From Liriodendron chinense (Eukaryota > Streptophyta > Magnoliopsida > Magnoliales > Magnoliaceae): a stretch of DNA of 64,000 nt. The DNA lies in NCBI GenBank assembly GCA_003013855.2, contig ML058407.1, positions 806,001-870,000 of the forward strand. Direction: 5' to 3'. Positions 42,193 through 54,714 of the stretch are shown piece after piece. The position numbers were made by a program, and so were the translations under genes. Numbering within the stretch: the first letter of the stretch is position 1; every line of letters begins with the position of its first letter. The notes under the pieces were generated by a model. It had not been told where the DNA came from, ran no database searches, and was given only the letters and a program-made list of their open reading frames with translations.

Positions 42193-42454
42193 TTTGGATG
42201 GTCTTCATGAGAAATTTATTGAAATTCATGAAGATCCTATTCAAATTTGATCATGTAGTCAATCGGACTAATCAAAGGTAGGTAGGTTGGTTAGGATCTA
42301 TTTTTCTGCAATTAGGGTTGAATAAGTCCCATCGAGACAATGGAAGATGCTAGAATTGATCAACTTGCTACCCCAGGTACTCTCGTTCTAACTCTCCTTT
42401 ATTTTATATCATTACTCTCATGTCATGCTTATTGCATATCTTGTTACAATGAGG
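42193..42454 (+). mobile_element. Outer Athila element, 3' internal piece
   Basis: The sequence after the TTTGG duplication resembles the region after integrase at 37690-37920, including a stop and the GGTACTCTCGTTCTAACTCT block. It ends at TGAGG (42450-42454), the target site of the solo LTR. Its coding part is not in the window. Confidence 0.7.
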
Positions 42455-44390
42455 TGTTCGCTCGCCTCAAGTGTAAGGCTGCGATGTAGTAATAAATCTC
42501 GGTAAGACCGAGGTCGATCCACAGGGAAAGAAGTAAACAATTCCAAGTACTCTAATAACTAGAATCTAAGAAGTTTAAGAGAGTAGTTTTTCACATGAAA
42601 TAGGAAAATCTGAAAATAAGAAGAACTAGAGCATCAAGGATCCACTTGTAGTAGTCCAATGCCAATCCATTCATCCAAGTACAACACAATTAGAATCAAA
42701 GTCCTATCTCTCATCTAATTGGAAGATATAACATTCAAGCACAAACAGTCCCACTTAAATCTGAAAATCAGATTTCTAGTTCTAATGAAGCACATAGAAC
42801 TTGAACTTGTAGCCTTCGGAGTAACAGCCATGCCTATGGACTATAGCATGCTCAAGGGTTACTACAATTCGAATTCAAACAACCCAATCATGGTAATCTT
42901 AGAGAATTGCAAGGAACTCATGTCCGGAGCACACAAACTCTCACAAAACTTCTAAAAAACCAAACTTTATTCAAACTAGAACTTCAAAATCCAAAATTAA
43001 AAAAGGGTACTTGAAATAAAAGAATTAAAGCATTGGAACCAACTATAAATTTCACCTCTACCTCTAGCTAAGAGGTTAGCTAAGGAAAAGCATATTAAAA
43101 CTAGAACTAGAACTAAGAAAAGGAAGAAAAACTAGCTGGAGGAGGCTAGGTAGCCTCCTGGGACTTGAACTCCTTGCTTCCCACGTCCTTGGTTGATTTG
43201 GAATAGAAGAGAGCACCTCCTTTTATAGTGCAACAATAGTACAGCAACATAGCAGAATTTGTTTCGCTTGGTACGGCTTAACCAATGGTCGGATTGCCTT
43301 CAAATTTGGTTTGTAGCTTCCTTGTAATGTGATCTTCCAAATAGATGATTTAGATTTCTAAGATTATTCTCTGAATGGGCCCACCAATCACATCACCGAC
43401 CGCCTCTCAAAATCGCGCACTTTGGGTACCTTCAGAACCAGTCATCTTGCTTTCAATGCTCCGGAGTGTACAGATGTCGGATTGATCCCAAATTTTGAAC
43501 ATTGGTAGAAAACTTCATCCTCTACATGATAGATGGATTAGATTGTCCAAAACAATCACAGAATATGGTCCGAAAATTAGAACACTTCGGCTTTTATAAA
43601 CTCTGCGCAGTTGGATCTTTCTGGATGGTCCATCTTTCTTCAATCGGTACGATCAAACCACACATCCTTTTGATCTGAAACTTTTGTGGTTATTCATATA
43701 TGGATGTTTTCTAAAATATGGTCAAAGTAGATTCTTCATATCATCAATGATGGGTCACCTGGACCGGCCCAAAGTGGAACAGCGAAATCTGGAACTTTCT
43801 GGACAGTTCGTATTGTTTTGGCCACCACGATCAATCCGTAGCTCCGATCGACACGAAACCACTTGGGTTAGTTCGGCGTCGAGCTCCTCTTCGACATGTA
43901 TTAGATTTTCAAATATCATCAAGATGGCTTCAAAAAAGTGGTTTGAAAAACCAGAAACGGGAATGGCCTGCTGTATGCAATCTAGAAGTTGAACTTTGTA
44001 TGGCCGACCGGTCACGACCGGTCAGACAGGGCTGGCTGACCAGTCATGACCGGTCGGACAAAGCTGGCCTTGCTCCAGGGAGTGCATCCGACCGGTCTTG
44101 ACCGGTCGGTCCTTCTTGGCCGACCGGTCTTGACCGGTTGGACCCAGTTTTGCTTGTTTTTCTTCTTTCTTTTCTTCTCTCCTTCCTCTCTCTTTGCTTT
44201 CTTCTTTCTTTGGTCCACCTTGGGCCTTCATCAAAGGCTCCAAATGGCCCCTTTTTGGTCTCTAATTGAGTGAAGTCCGCTCTCATCCCTACAATCACAA
44301 AACATGCATTAGATGGGCCTTTTAATCATGAAAACCATGCATACCATGTCATGTAGTGGGCAATGCAACGTATAAATTGGAGGTTCAACA
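42455..44390 (-). mobile_element. Solo LTR-D
   Basis: A 1,936-bp reverse LTR with ends TGTTCGCTCGCC and GGAGGTTCAACA, flanked by TGAGG on both sides (42450-42454 and 44391-44395). No internal region is present, so it is the product of LTR-LTR recombination. Three GACCGGTC-type double sites lie at about 44003-44145. Confidence 0.92.
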
Positions 44391-45351
44391 TGAGGACAAT
44401 GTAAGATTTTGGTTAGGGGTGAGATTCCTACATGAATCTAGTGTTTTGTAACATTTCGAACATTGTATGTAAAAAAAATTTGATTTTCCTAAAATTCAAA
44501 ACTCTTTTGGAAAACTTTGTTTCTTTGCATTCAGGATGATACTAGTATAAGAAAAGGAGATACGAAGTGAGTGATGTTGTAAGTCTTGAACTACTTTTAA
44601 TATAATGGTTTTATATGTGAATTCCCTTATTTATATGATTAATAGAAAATTTGAACACTCTTACACCTAGTTCACATTACACGATTTTCATGGTTTGAAA
44701 GGATTATGTAGATTTGTGGATTGGCTAGACTTAGATTTAAGGTGTTGAGGAACCAAGTAGGGGTGCTTTGTTCATCCTTGTCCATGGGAAAAGAATGAAA
44801 GATACGGATTTTTAAAAATCCTATCTAATATATAAAATAAAAAAAAGAAAAGGAAGGATGAAAATATGGGAACAACGGAGAATATGGTGGAAATTTCTGA
44901 AAAGGGCTACCTATTACCAACCGGGGGATGGTCTACCCATAACCAAAGCCGGAAATGGGACGTAGTGTGAAAGTCGTCAGAAGGACAGTAAGGCAAATTC
45001 CTGTCATAGGCTTGTTATTGATCTGTACACTTTTAGACCTATAGTTTAGTTGATCTATGAAGAAGATAATCCCAGAAAGTCATGAGATGAGCATTCACTA
45101 TGCACAGTAGGTTGAATTTGTTCAAGTTCTTATATTTATCAATCGATCAGCGGGAATTCTATATGAACACTTATTATGTTTTGAGAAGTTTAAGGTTTCA
45201 GCTTCTATCACCCAATTTCTCTGATTTTTGCACTTGTATGTCTTAGGAATGGATTGAAGCGTAGCTTTTAAAGGAGAGTTAGATCTTGGAGAATTGAACT
45301 TGTTTCACGCATGTTTTGCTCGGGACTAGCAAAATTCTGGTTGGGGGGGTG
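44391..45351 (+). other. Outer Athila element, 3' untranslated region and polypurine tract
   Basis: Continues 42193-42454 and aligns with 37890-38866, including the conserved block at 44745-45010. The polypurine tract GGTTGGGGGGGTG is at about 45339-45351. Confidence 0.82.
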
Positions 45352-46572
45352 TGTTGAACCTCCAATTTATACATTTGCCGACCCATTACATCACATTATA
45401 TGCATGGTTTTCATGTTTAAAGACTAATCTAATACATGTTTTTGTGATTGTAGGAATGAGAGGTAGATTTCACCAATTCATGGTTAAAAGAGTCACTTTG
45501 TATGCTTTGAAGATGAATAGAACAAGTGCCAAAAGGTGGAGGAAAGAAGCAAGAAAGAAAGAGAAGAGAAAACGAAGAAAATCCGAAAAATTGTCTTAGA
45601 TCTGTCGCTAGACCTGTCTGTAGACTGGTCACCAGATAAGTCACCAGACAGGTCTACAGTTATTTTTTTGGATTATTTTTTTCTTCTTAGATCGGCCGTC
45701 AGACCGGTCTAAGGTGATTCAGAAACTCCGATTTTCAAGGCCAAGTTTTCAAATTGTGAAAGGACTCCGCGGATTCTCGAAGTTTTCAAGTTGGTGCAAG
45801 ATTTCTCTTATAAAAGGCTTCCTCCACTCTCTTCCTAAGGCATCTAGCAACATGGGGAGAAAAGAGATCAAGACCTAAGAGGCTTCCTAACCTCCTACAA
45901 CTAGTTTTCTTCTTCTTCTAGTTCTAGTTTCTAGTTTTTAATGCTTTCTTTTACTTAACCTCTTAACTAGAGCTAAGTGGTTAAGTTTGTAGTTTGTTTT
46001 AATGCTTTAATTCGTTTCTTCAAGTACCCTTTTACTTATTTGTGGATTTTTAAGTTCTAGTTTGAATAAAGTTTGGATTTTTAGAAGTTTTGTGAGAATT
46101 TGTGTACTTTGGACATGAGTTCCTTGCAATTCTCTGAGATTACCATGATTGGGTTGTTTGAATTCGAATTGTAGTAACCCTTAAGCATGCCATGGTCTCT
46201 TGGCATGGCTGTTACTCCGAAGGCTACATGTTCAAGTTCTACGTGCTTCATTAGAACTAGAAATCTGATTTCCAGATTTAATTGTGCTTGAATGTTACAT
46301 CCTCCAATTAGATGAGAGATAGGACTTTAATTGTAATTGTGTTGTGCTTGGATGAATGGATTGGTATTGAACTACTACAAGTGGATCCTTGGTGCTCTAG
46401 TTCTTCTTATTTTTTAGATTTTTCCATTTTATGTGAAAAACTATTTTCCTAAACTTCTTAGATTCTAGTTATTAGAGTACTTGAAATTGTTTACCTCTTT
46501 CCCTGTGGATTAACCTTGGTCTTACCGATAATTATTACTACATCACAGCCTTGCACTTGAGGCGAGCGAACA
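45352..46572 (+). mobile_element. 3' LTR of the outer Athila element
   Basis: 1,221 bp, TGTTGAACC...GCGAGCGAACA. It resembles LTR-D but its palindrome segment (about 45600-45710) is degenerate. It sits inside an older LTR-D. TATA box TATAAAAGG near 45809. Confidence 0.85.
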
Positions 46573-47522
46573 ATCGTCCATGAGCTCAGACCGGTCGTTC
46601 CGACCGGTCGGCTGCGTAACAGAGCTTGTCCTACAAGCTCCAATTTTCTCTACGTAGCTCCGTGATTCCTTGCGCAATCTAGAATCTTCTGCACTATTTT
46701 ATAAAAGGGCACCTAAGGCCTTGTTTAAAGGTATCCTAAAAGAGATTGGAGGTAGTGGGAAGTGAAGGAGAGCACCATGGAGTGTCCAAAACTACGTCGA
46801 TTCCGGTTCTAGTTTTTCATGCTTTTATTTAGTTTTTTTTCTTTTCGATTCTAATTGTAGTATGGCAATGCTCGGCTAGAACCTTTCAGCTAGGGCTGAG
46901 AGGTGAAGCTTATAGCCAATTTCATGTTTAATTCAGTTTAATTCAAGTACTTTCACTTTAAGTTTGGATTTTGAATGTTCTAGTTCGAATAAAGTTGATA
47001 TTTTTAGAAGTTTTATGAGAGTTCATATGCTCCTAACATGGATTCCTTGCAATTCTTTGAGATTATCATGTTTGGCTTTATTAGATTCGAATTATAGTAA
47101 TCCTTGAGCATGCCATAGGCCATAGGCATGGCTATTACTCCGAAGGCTATGATTTTGAATACTATGTGATAGAATAGGACTATAACTTGAAAGTTTAATT
47201 TAAGTGGGATTGAATGTGTTTCAATGCTTTATTTTCCAACTAGATGAGAGATAGAACTTCGAATCGAGTTGTGTTTTATGCTTGGATTGATTAGATTGAC
47301 ATGGGATTGCTAGAAGTAGATCCTTAAAAGTGTTAGTTCCATTTATTACAGAGTTTTACAACTTGACTGTTTTTGTCTAGTTTATGAATTTGAACTACTT
47401 AATTAATTGAATATAAAGTTGCTGGAACAACTTGAATTCATTTACCTAATTACCTGTGGATCGACCTCAGTCTTACCGAGATTTATTACTACATGTAACC
47501 TTACACTTGAGGTGAGCGAACA
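46573..47522 (+). mobile_element. Older LTR-D fragment, 3' part
   Basis: Begins within the palindrome segment (GACCGGTCGTTCCGACCGGT near 46599) and runs to the terminus GTGAGCGAACA. Its left part was separated by the insertion of the outer Athila element and is not in view. No primer site follows, so it is a 3' or solo LTR. Confidence 0.78.
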
Positions 47523-48030
47523 GAACGGGGTATTTATAGCTGCGAGCAGTGGCAGCTGGGCGGCCCCTTGGGGGCCGCCCATACGGACACGCTGGTTTAG
47601 CTTCGGAGCGTACGACCTCCGAACTTGAAGTACAAAAGCTATAGGTCCGAGGTTCGGAGTTTCTCCGAAGCTGTGGCTCGGAACTAGGTGAGTTGACTGG
47701 GTTGAAAAGATGGGTTTTGACATGGCGAGTGGACTGGGTGTAGGGGCTGGACTGACCCGGTGAGTTGACTTGGTGTTTTGACTCAACGGGTTGACTAACC
47801 AAGTTTGACTTTTTTGGGATTTTTGGACTGGTTTTTCTTATGGTTGGTTTTTTGGGCTGGTGTTTAGGGGTGAGTTGACTAAGTTCAGGTTTGAGTTGGG
47901 CCATGGATTGGGGCTTGCAAGGGTTAGTTTGGGTGACTTTGGCTGGGTTTGGATATGAGGTTTAGGGGTATAGACCTCCATTCATTCAGCTATCTCAACC
48001 AGCTTTATAGTAGAAGGTGGGGTGTCTACA
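47523..48030 (-). mobile_element. LTR of an unrecognised element (family E), partial
   Basis: Ends GGTGTCTACA, which is TGTAGACACC on the minus strand, followed by GATGCCCCTCTTTGG, whose complement is a plausible polypurine tract. The arrangement mirrors the Tat 3' LTR junction. Words such as GAGTTGACT recur several times. Confidence 0.55.
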
Positions 48031-50528
48031 GATGCCCCTCTTTGGCAGAGGTTGCATGCAACCAAATGTCAAAGCGAGTAGACACCCCACTTTTGACCCG
48101 GTCATTCATAGATCGTGGTCTGGAATCTTTGCTTGCCTTTGTATCTAAGTCATTTGATTGTCTGGAAATTGATAACTCCCACATACCGCGGGAGTTTGGA
48201 GAAAACGTTGTGATCGTCCTTGCATGAGCTGCAACTTGGGTACTCAATCGTAACCCTTTCATTCTCGATCGATACTAACATCGAAAAGGTACAGTAGAGC
48301 CTCTACGTCCATTATAGTCTTACGAGGTTACTAACCCTATGATTGATAGTTCGTTGCTTTCCCAGATCACTCCAGGAGTACTTGTTTCGCTTGACTATCA
48401 AAGTGGTTAGCTGCTCTACGTCTGCGCGGCCTTACGGGTAATCCACTACTCCAACTTAGACTCAGTCAAGGTACTTTAGGCATCCACACCTAGGTATGTG
48501 CGGGTGAACTTTTTCCACCCAATCTTCTGGTTTTGATACTTGGGTTACAATTCATCGTTTCCACCGTTCAGATGGTTTCTTTAACCGAGCCTTTTGGCTT
48601 TCATCTTTTTGTATCTTGGCATTTGGTACAACCGTCCAGACACTAGAGTTTAGGCCAACCGTACTTTGAGTGCATTGGATCCGATGGTCTCTAGGGAAAG
48701 TGCGAGACATCAGATCTTATTTGATTTTACGTCGGCTCCTACCCGGAGATATGGAAGATCTCTTAGTGTTTTGGAGGTCGAACATTCTACTGAGAAAATA
48801 TTTTTGGATTTTGGAAGATACCCACTTTAGAGAGTGATACTCCATGGGGTTTTTATTTACAAATAGGAATATATAATATATTTTTTTGTAGATGAAATCT
48901 GGCTTGCACGTACCTCCACTAAGGATGCCTGTGGGGTCTTTGGCTAACCAACTTTTATTTTGAAAGCAGGTAAACATGATGATTGATACAATGGATGCTG
49001 ATGCATGTAGATGCATATTTGATTATGGATGCATGGTTTGACTCATTCTCTTTCTGTTTAATGATTTTTCTCTTACTGGGGATGTAGAGAACTTTGAGCT
49101 TATTGCTTGTAGGGTTTTGCTTCCTTGGAGATTTTCTTCTTTTATGCAGATGTTTGGTCAGTGGGTTGGTCAAGATCCTGACCCGTGGTTGATCAGGTCC
49201 ATCGTCCCAAGATGCTTTTTTGTTACTGTTGGGGATGGATGAAGGAGGTTGTAGGTTGTAACCTTATGATGCTCTAGGGAATGGATGTGATTGGGATCAT
49301 GTTTGGTCTCCAGTTTTGGTCAAGATTTTAATTTGCAGGCGATCAGATCCGTCATCCCAAACTGTGAAGTGAGTGAACGAAGTTCGAAATTCCTAAAGTG
49401 CTTTACTGGGGATGATGACAATTTTTTGTGACTTTTGAAAATATTTTATCTAAATCTTTTCCTAAGTAGTCGGGACGAAAGTCGGTTATTGAAAACAAGG
49501 GAAATATTTTTGTAATTTTGTTAATATCTGATCCGAGTCTCTTCCTGAGTGGTTAAGATGAAGATTGGTGTGATTGAAAACAGTAGAAATATTTTTGTGA
49601 TTTTGTAAATTGATTTTGCAATATTTTGGTGTTTTGTTGGATTTTCTGAAATGCAGGGAAAGGTATGGAATCTTCATCCCCTTCCAGTTTCTACTGCCGG
49701 TAAGGCACCCGATTCATTTTACGTCAGCGAGCAAGATGAACCTCACACAGTTAAGTGTTGTAGGGGATTTTGAGGGTTTTCAGTCAACACTACCCACAAA
49801 GTTGCCTATTCCTTATGTGCAATGTACACACGTATCATCCGATGGACTCCTTCAGCCACAAAATGATCCACATCCTCACATTTCCCTTTGTCAAGCCAGT
49901 TTGGGGTCTTATGCTACTCACAATTCTGTGAGGGTGCGCTTCACCTCCTAACTGCCTTAATCCCCTTCATGAGTTTTAGGAACAAGGAATATCCGTTAGA
50001 TTCAATAACGACTTCCAAATCAAGGTTGTCTATCATGGTGCGTTCAACACGAACAAGATTGTGGGGTTCTGCACGCCTTAGCCTTTACCTGTTTAGAGAA
50101 CTCCAGACACCCGTACTTCAAGTGTCAGCCATGTCCGGAACAGGTTGGGAAAGAAAACCCCGAAGAAATTAATCCTAGTGTAGTTTAAGGTCTTCGGACC
50201 ACTGGGAATAGATTTGTGTGGTTAAAATTGATGGTGAATTTTTTTTTGTTTTAAGAAAGTTACAAACTTCAACTCGAGTGATCGAGATTGATACTAGTTT
50301 TTATGGAAAGCTTAAAATCTTTTTGGTATTTTTAAAATGATCCTGGTCATCGAACCTTGACTCGAAGGGCTGAGATTAAATGCCGGTTTTTAGTTGAAAG
50401 CAGGAAAAGTCGCCCGAGAAATTAATCCTAGTGTAGTTTAAGGTCTTCGGACCGAAACTATGTACATGCTGAAAATACATTCTTTTTGTGATTTTTGAAA
50501 AGATCCGGACTATTAGACCTTGATCTGA
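48031..50528 (-). mobile_element. Family E internal region, non-coding
   Basis: No long frame on either strand. From about 50160 a diverged repeat begins that contains GTTTAAGGTCTTCGGACC (50175-50200, 50425-50450); it continues after the inserted solo LTR. AT-rich near-repeats lie at 49430-49620. I cannot assign it to a known lineage. Confidence 0.5.
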
Positions 50529-50533
50529 GCGGT

Positions 50534-51931
50534 TGTTCGCTCGCCTCAAGTGTAAGGCTCCGATGTAGTAATAAAACTCGGTAAGACCGAGGTCGATCCA
50601 CAGGGAAATAGAAACAATTTCAAACTACTCCAGCAACTCAATTTTTCAAGAATATCAGATTCAATTTGGTAATTAACTAAAACAGTAACTTTAATAGAAA
50701 ATCAGTGATTTAAAGTACTAAGGCATTCAAGGATCCACTTGTAGCAATCCCATGTCAATTCAATCAATCCAAGTAGAGAACACAACTAGAATCAAAGTCC
50801 TATCTCTCATCTAGTTGGAAAATAAAGCATTCACACACATTCAATCCAAATTAAGTTGAACTTCCAAGTTCTAGTCCATTCAATCAATATAGAATTCAAA
50901 ACCATAGCCTTCAGAGTAACAGCCATGCCTATGGACTATGGCCTGCTCAAGGATTACTATGATTCGAATCTAAACAAGCATTATATGATAATCTCAGAGA
51001 ATTGCAAGGAATTCATGTCCGGAGTACATGAACTCTCATAAAACATCTCAAACTACTACTTTTGGAACTGAAATATGCAAGAAAAATCCAAACTTGAATT
51101 GAAATTACTTGAATTAAACTGAATCCAACATGGAATTGGCTACAAGCTTCACCCCTCAGCCTTAGCTGAGAGGTTCTAGCCGAGCATATTCATGCTACAA
51201 CTAAAAACTCTTAATAAAAGCATAAAACTAGAAAAACCGAAAATAGGAGAGTTGCAGACGCTCCACGACAGCTTCCCCTCCTTAGAACCACGTCCCTTAG
51301 CTTCTATGATGACCTAGGAAGAGCCCCTAGGTGTCCTTTTATAGTAAGAAAGCTCCCTTGTGTCGAAAACATCCAGAATCTGCGAAAGATTACGCAGTAC
51401 GCAGCAGTTTTCGGAGTCCCGATTTAGAAAGGACTCTGTTTACGCAGAGCCGACCGGTCTAGACCGGTTGGCCTGGTCTTTTAAACATTCCAGGGAGTAC
51501 AGCCGACCGGTCAAGACCGGTCGGACTGACCTGCCCAGCAGTCCAGTGAGCCTAGCCAACAGGTCAAGACCGGTCGGACTAGTTTTCCCTTTGTCCAGTG
51601 CACATGGCCGACCGGTCAAGACTGGTCGGCCTTTCTTCAGTGTGATCAGCGTCCATGGCCGACCGGTCAGTCCTCCTTCCCTTTCATTCTTCTTCCTTTC
51701 TTTTTCTCCTCTTTCTTCTTCTCTCTCTTCTCCTTGCGTTCTTCTTTCTTTGGTCATCTTTCGTCCTTCATCTAATGGTTCTAAAGGCATTCTTTCAATC
51801 CCTAATTGAATGAAGTCCGCTCTCATCTCCTATAATCACAAAACATGTGTTAGATGGGCCTTTAAATCATGAAAATCATGCAAACCATGTCATGTAATGT
51901 GTAATGCAATGTATAAATTGAAGGTTCAACA
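50534..51931 (-). mobile_element. Solo LTR-D with GCGGT duplication
   Basis: 1,398 bp, TGTTCGCTCGCC...GAAGGTTCAACA, flanked by GCGGT at 50529-50533 and 51932-51936. The palindrome array is at about 51449-51665 (GACCGGTCAAGACCGGTCGG-type sites). Confidence 0.92.
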
Positions 51932-52457
51932 GCGGTCGAGGTTGAATGCCAATTTTTGTTTGAAAGCAAGAAAAGTCCCCTGAGAAATTAATCCCAGTGC
52001 AGTTTAAGGTCTTCGGACCGAAACTATGTACATGCAGATATGACATTTTTTAAAAAAAATATTTTGAAAGATCTGGCCTATCTGATCCCCCCTTGAGTGG
52101 TTAGGATCAATGCCGGTTTTTATTGAGAATTACCTGAGACTTGATCCCGATGTAGTTTAAGGTCTTCGTACCACGATCAGATGATGATGCATTTGTTTTG
52201 AAAGGTCCGGACTGTCGGATCGTGACTTGGATGATCGTGATCGAAGCCAGTTTTTATTGAAAATCTCTTGGGATCTTGATCCTGACGTTGTTTAGGGTCT
52301 TCAGACCATGGTGTAGATTGGAAATCAAGACTGAAAATTCTCGGTATTTTCTGCAAATGATTTAAGCCATCAAGCCATGACTTTGGATGGTTGAGATCAA
52401 TGTTTGACCAAGTCAATTCTTTTTTTCTTTTTCTTGAAAATCTTATGGAGCTTTTTT
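51932..52457 (-). mobile_element. Family E internal region, continued
   Basis: Three further diverged units of the GTTTAAGGTCTTCGGACC repeat (about 51990, 52150, 52285). Interrupted at 52458 by a solo LTR-A. Confidence 0.5.
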
Positions 52458-54418
52458 TGAAATTATGTCGGTAGTCAAACACGACACCTTCGTATGTGCG
52501 GAAGCTTAAAGAGCAACTAGAATTATAGCTAAATCCTATAGGGGTGATTAGGACCTTTTGAAATTCTTTTCGCCTACTTACACAATTTAACAAATTAAAC
52601 TAAGTAAGCAAGAACACTTTGACTTCCAAGCCTAAGTGGGTCCAATCACAAGACTAGCATATAGTTTAAGCAATAAACAACCTAGTCTACACATGCATAG
52701 ATAATCAAATGATTTAACTAATCAAGCTCCTAATCTATGCAACCTATGCAGACTTATGAGAATGGATCAATTAGCTCAAGTCTACACAACTAGTGAAAGT
52801 ACATCTTGTGTGTGGATGTGCCAACCTAGTGTCTAACATACATTCTTATCAAGCATACATAATTAACAACTAAACTTTCAATGCTAAGATAACAATGTGC
52901 TCAATCAATCACAAACACAAGCATGTATAGTGGTTCGACTTTGGGTCTACTCCACTCCCGGTTCAAGTACTCAACTCCTTTGAGCACACCAGCATTCACT
53001 ATCGGAGGTTTTAAATGAGGTTCACCTCTTTACCTTTACACAGAGGTTTTCCCGGTTCACCTCTTAACCATAACTGGAGTTTTGGACAAAAGGCTAACTC
53101 TCAACCCAAACTGAAGTTTTAGGACATAAGCTAAATCTCAACCCTACGCACGTTCACTCCCATGTGGGAGGCTCCCTCATGGAGACTTTGTTTAGGCCCG
53201 GCAAGCGAGCCAAGGAGGGCCAAACAACCCCTGGTTTTTAGGTCAACAAATAAGCCAAGGAACAGCTAACGTCCCTAGTTCGAGTTTGACGAACAAACTC
53301 TACATTTAACTCCTACAAGGAATTGAGTGGATGGACTCTCAACGAAGACAACCTTACCTGTCGGATGAGCCCCTTGTTCAGCGTCGGTTCGGGTTGCTTG
53401 ATCTTCGCTCTCCCATGCTTCAATCAGCTTCCCTTGCTCCCCCTATCATGTTGCCATTGCATCGCTAATGCCTCACTACACTCGATCAATTACCTTCCTT
53501 GTGATGCCTTTGAGATGCCCAAGGTGATCGGAGGGTAGGTTTGAGAAAATAGGAATGGGTTACCTAAAGTTGCTCACCTACAATGATCTCATCTTAGAGA
53601 TTTGGATAAGAATATGCCTATCAAGGAAGATCCAGACTCTAAAGATCAAGAGGGGATGAAGGTCATCTTCTTCATGAGCTTGGAATGGTCCAATCTTGTG
53701 TTAAAGCACAAGGAAGATGCCTTGCATAGGTTGAAAATGAACCTCAAATGGTCTTCAACAATGTTAGCTTCACTCCTCTCAAAATCCCTCTATCTGTGCT
53801 CAACAAACACCCCAAGCCTATTTATAAAAAGGTCCAAATGGACATAAAATGGTCAAAAAATGGCTAGTCCCGACCTGTCCGGACTGGTCAAGACCGGTCG
53901 GCTAACGACCAGGCAAGACAGGGAGCTTGCTGTCTTAGTGGGGGGTCTGCAGGACCAGACCTTCCGACTGGTCAGCCTAGGGGCCTGTCAAAATAACAAC
54001 TTGTTGTACATTCTGGAAGCCAATCCGACTGGTCATGAATGATCGGTCTAGTCCAGCCGGCCGGTCGTGACCGATCGGATAGGCCTGGGTTCAGGTAAAT
54101 GTGTTTGCTGACCCATTCTTTCTCTGTCCAAACATTATGGCCAAGGTAGATATTCTCTTTTGGGACACCTAGGACCAATCTAAAGATGACTAAAAGATAT
54201 TCTAAGGGTAGGGTCATCAAAAGGTTTGGGTAAAGGTTTTAGTCAAGGTTCAAGGTACACGAAGGCATCACTTTTACCTATTTCTTCTTCCTTGATGCAG
54301 TTGTTCCGTCTTGAGTCTTCGGTCTTCGTCTTCATTAAGCTCAACCGATACTAGACTCACTGACCTAAGTGATTGACAAACAAGGTGCAATAGTATGCCA
54401 CAGAAAAGTGCACTAACA
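52458..54418 (-). mobile_element. Solo LTR-A, diverged
   Basis: 1,961 bp with TGAAATTATGTCGG at the left and GTGCACTAACA at the right. It is flanked by TTTTT and TTTTC (one mismatch, in a T-rich target). It is clearly more diverged than the other copies. Its array at about 53870-54080 uses ACCGGTC-like words instead of TCCGATTGATCGGA. Confidence 0.82.
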
Positions 54419-54714
54419 TTTTCCACATTATCTTCTAACATCTCCTCAATTTCTCACAAGATGAGATTTTGGTGAGATTTCTCTCTTTTCTCATTCTTCT
54501 CTTCCATTACTTCATTCTTACATGGAGGTACAAGATTGACTTACAACTACTCTTCCCAAGGGGGAGTTCTTCCCAAGGAGAGAGAGAGAGAGGGGTCGTT
54601 TCACCTTGATGGGAGGACAGTTGGCCCCCTGGGTGCCGCCCAAGCCTCCTTTGCCCACTGCTTTTTCCAATGGGCTGGGTAATGGGGTGCCCTCCCTTTT
54701 TCTATATAACATGG
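54419..54714. other. Unassigned stretch between LTR-A and LTR-C
   Basis: No gene is visible. It contains a short GA run (about 54579-54595), a GGGTGCCGCCC word and CTATATAAC just before the LTR. It may be family E or host sequence. Confidence 0.4.

Noticed and set aside
47442..47904. Proline/serine-rich minus-strand ORFs of 114 and 143 codons
   Set aside because: They cross the junction between an LTR-D fragment and the family E LTR, so they cannot be an ancestral gene.
49610..50172. Possible coding region in family E
   Set aside because: Two overlapping frames of about 100 codons have no recognisable domain and no support from a second copy.
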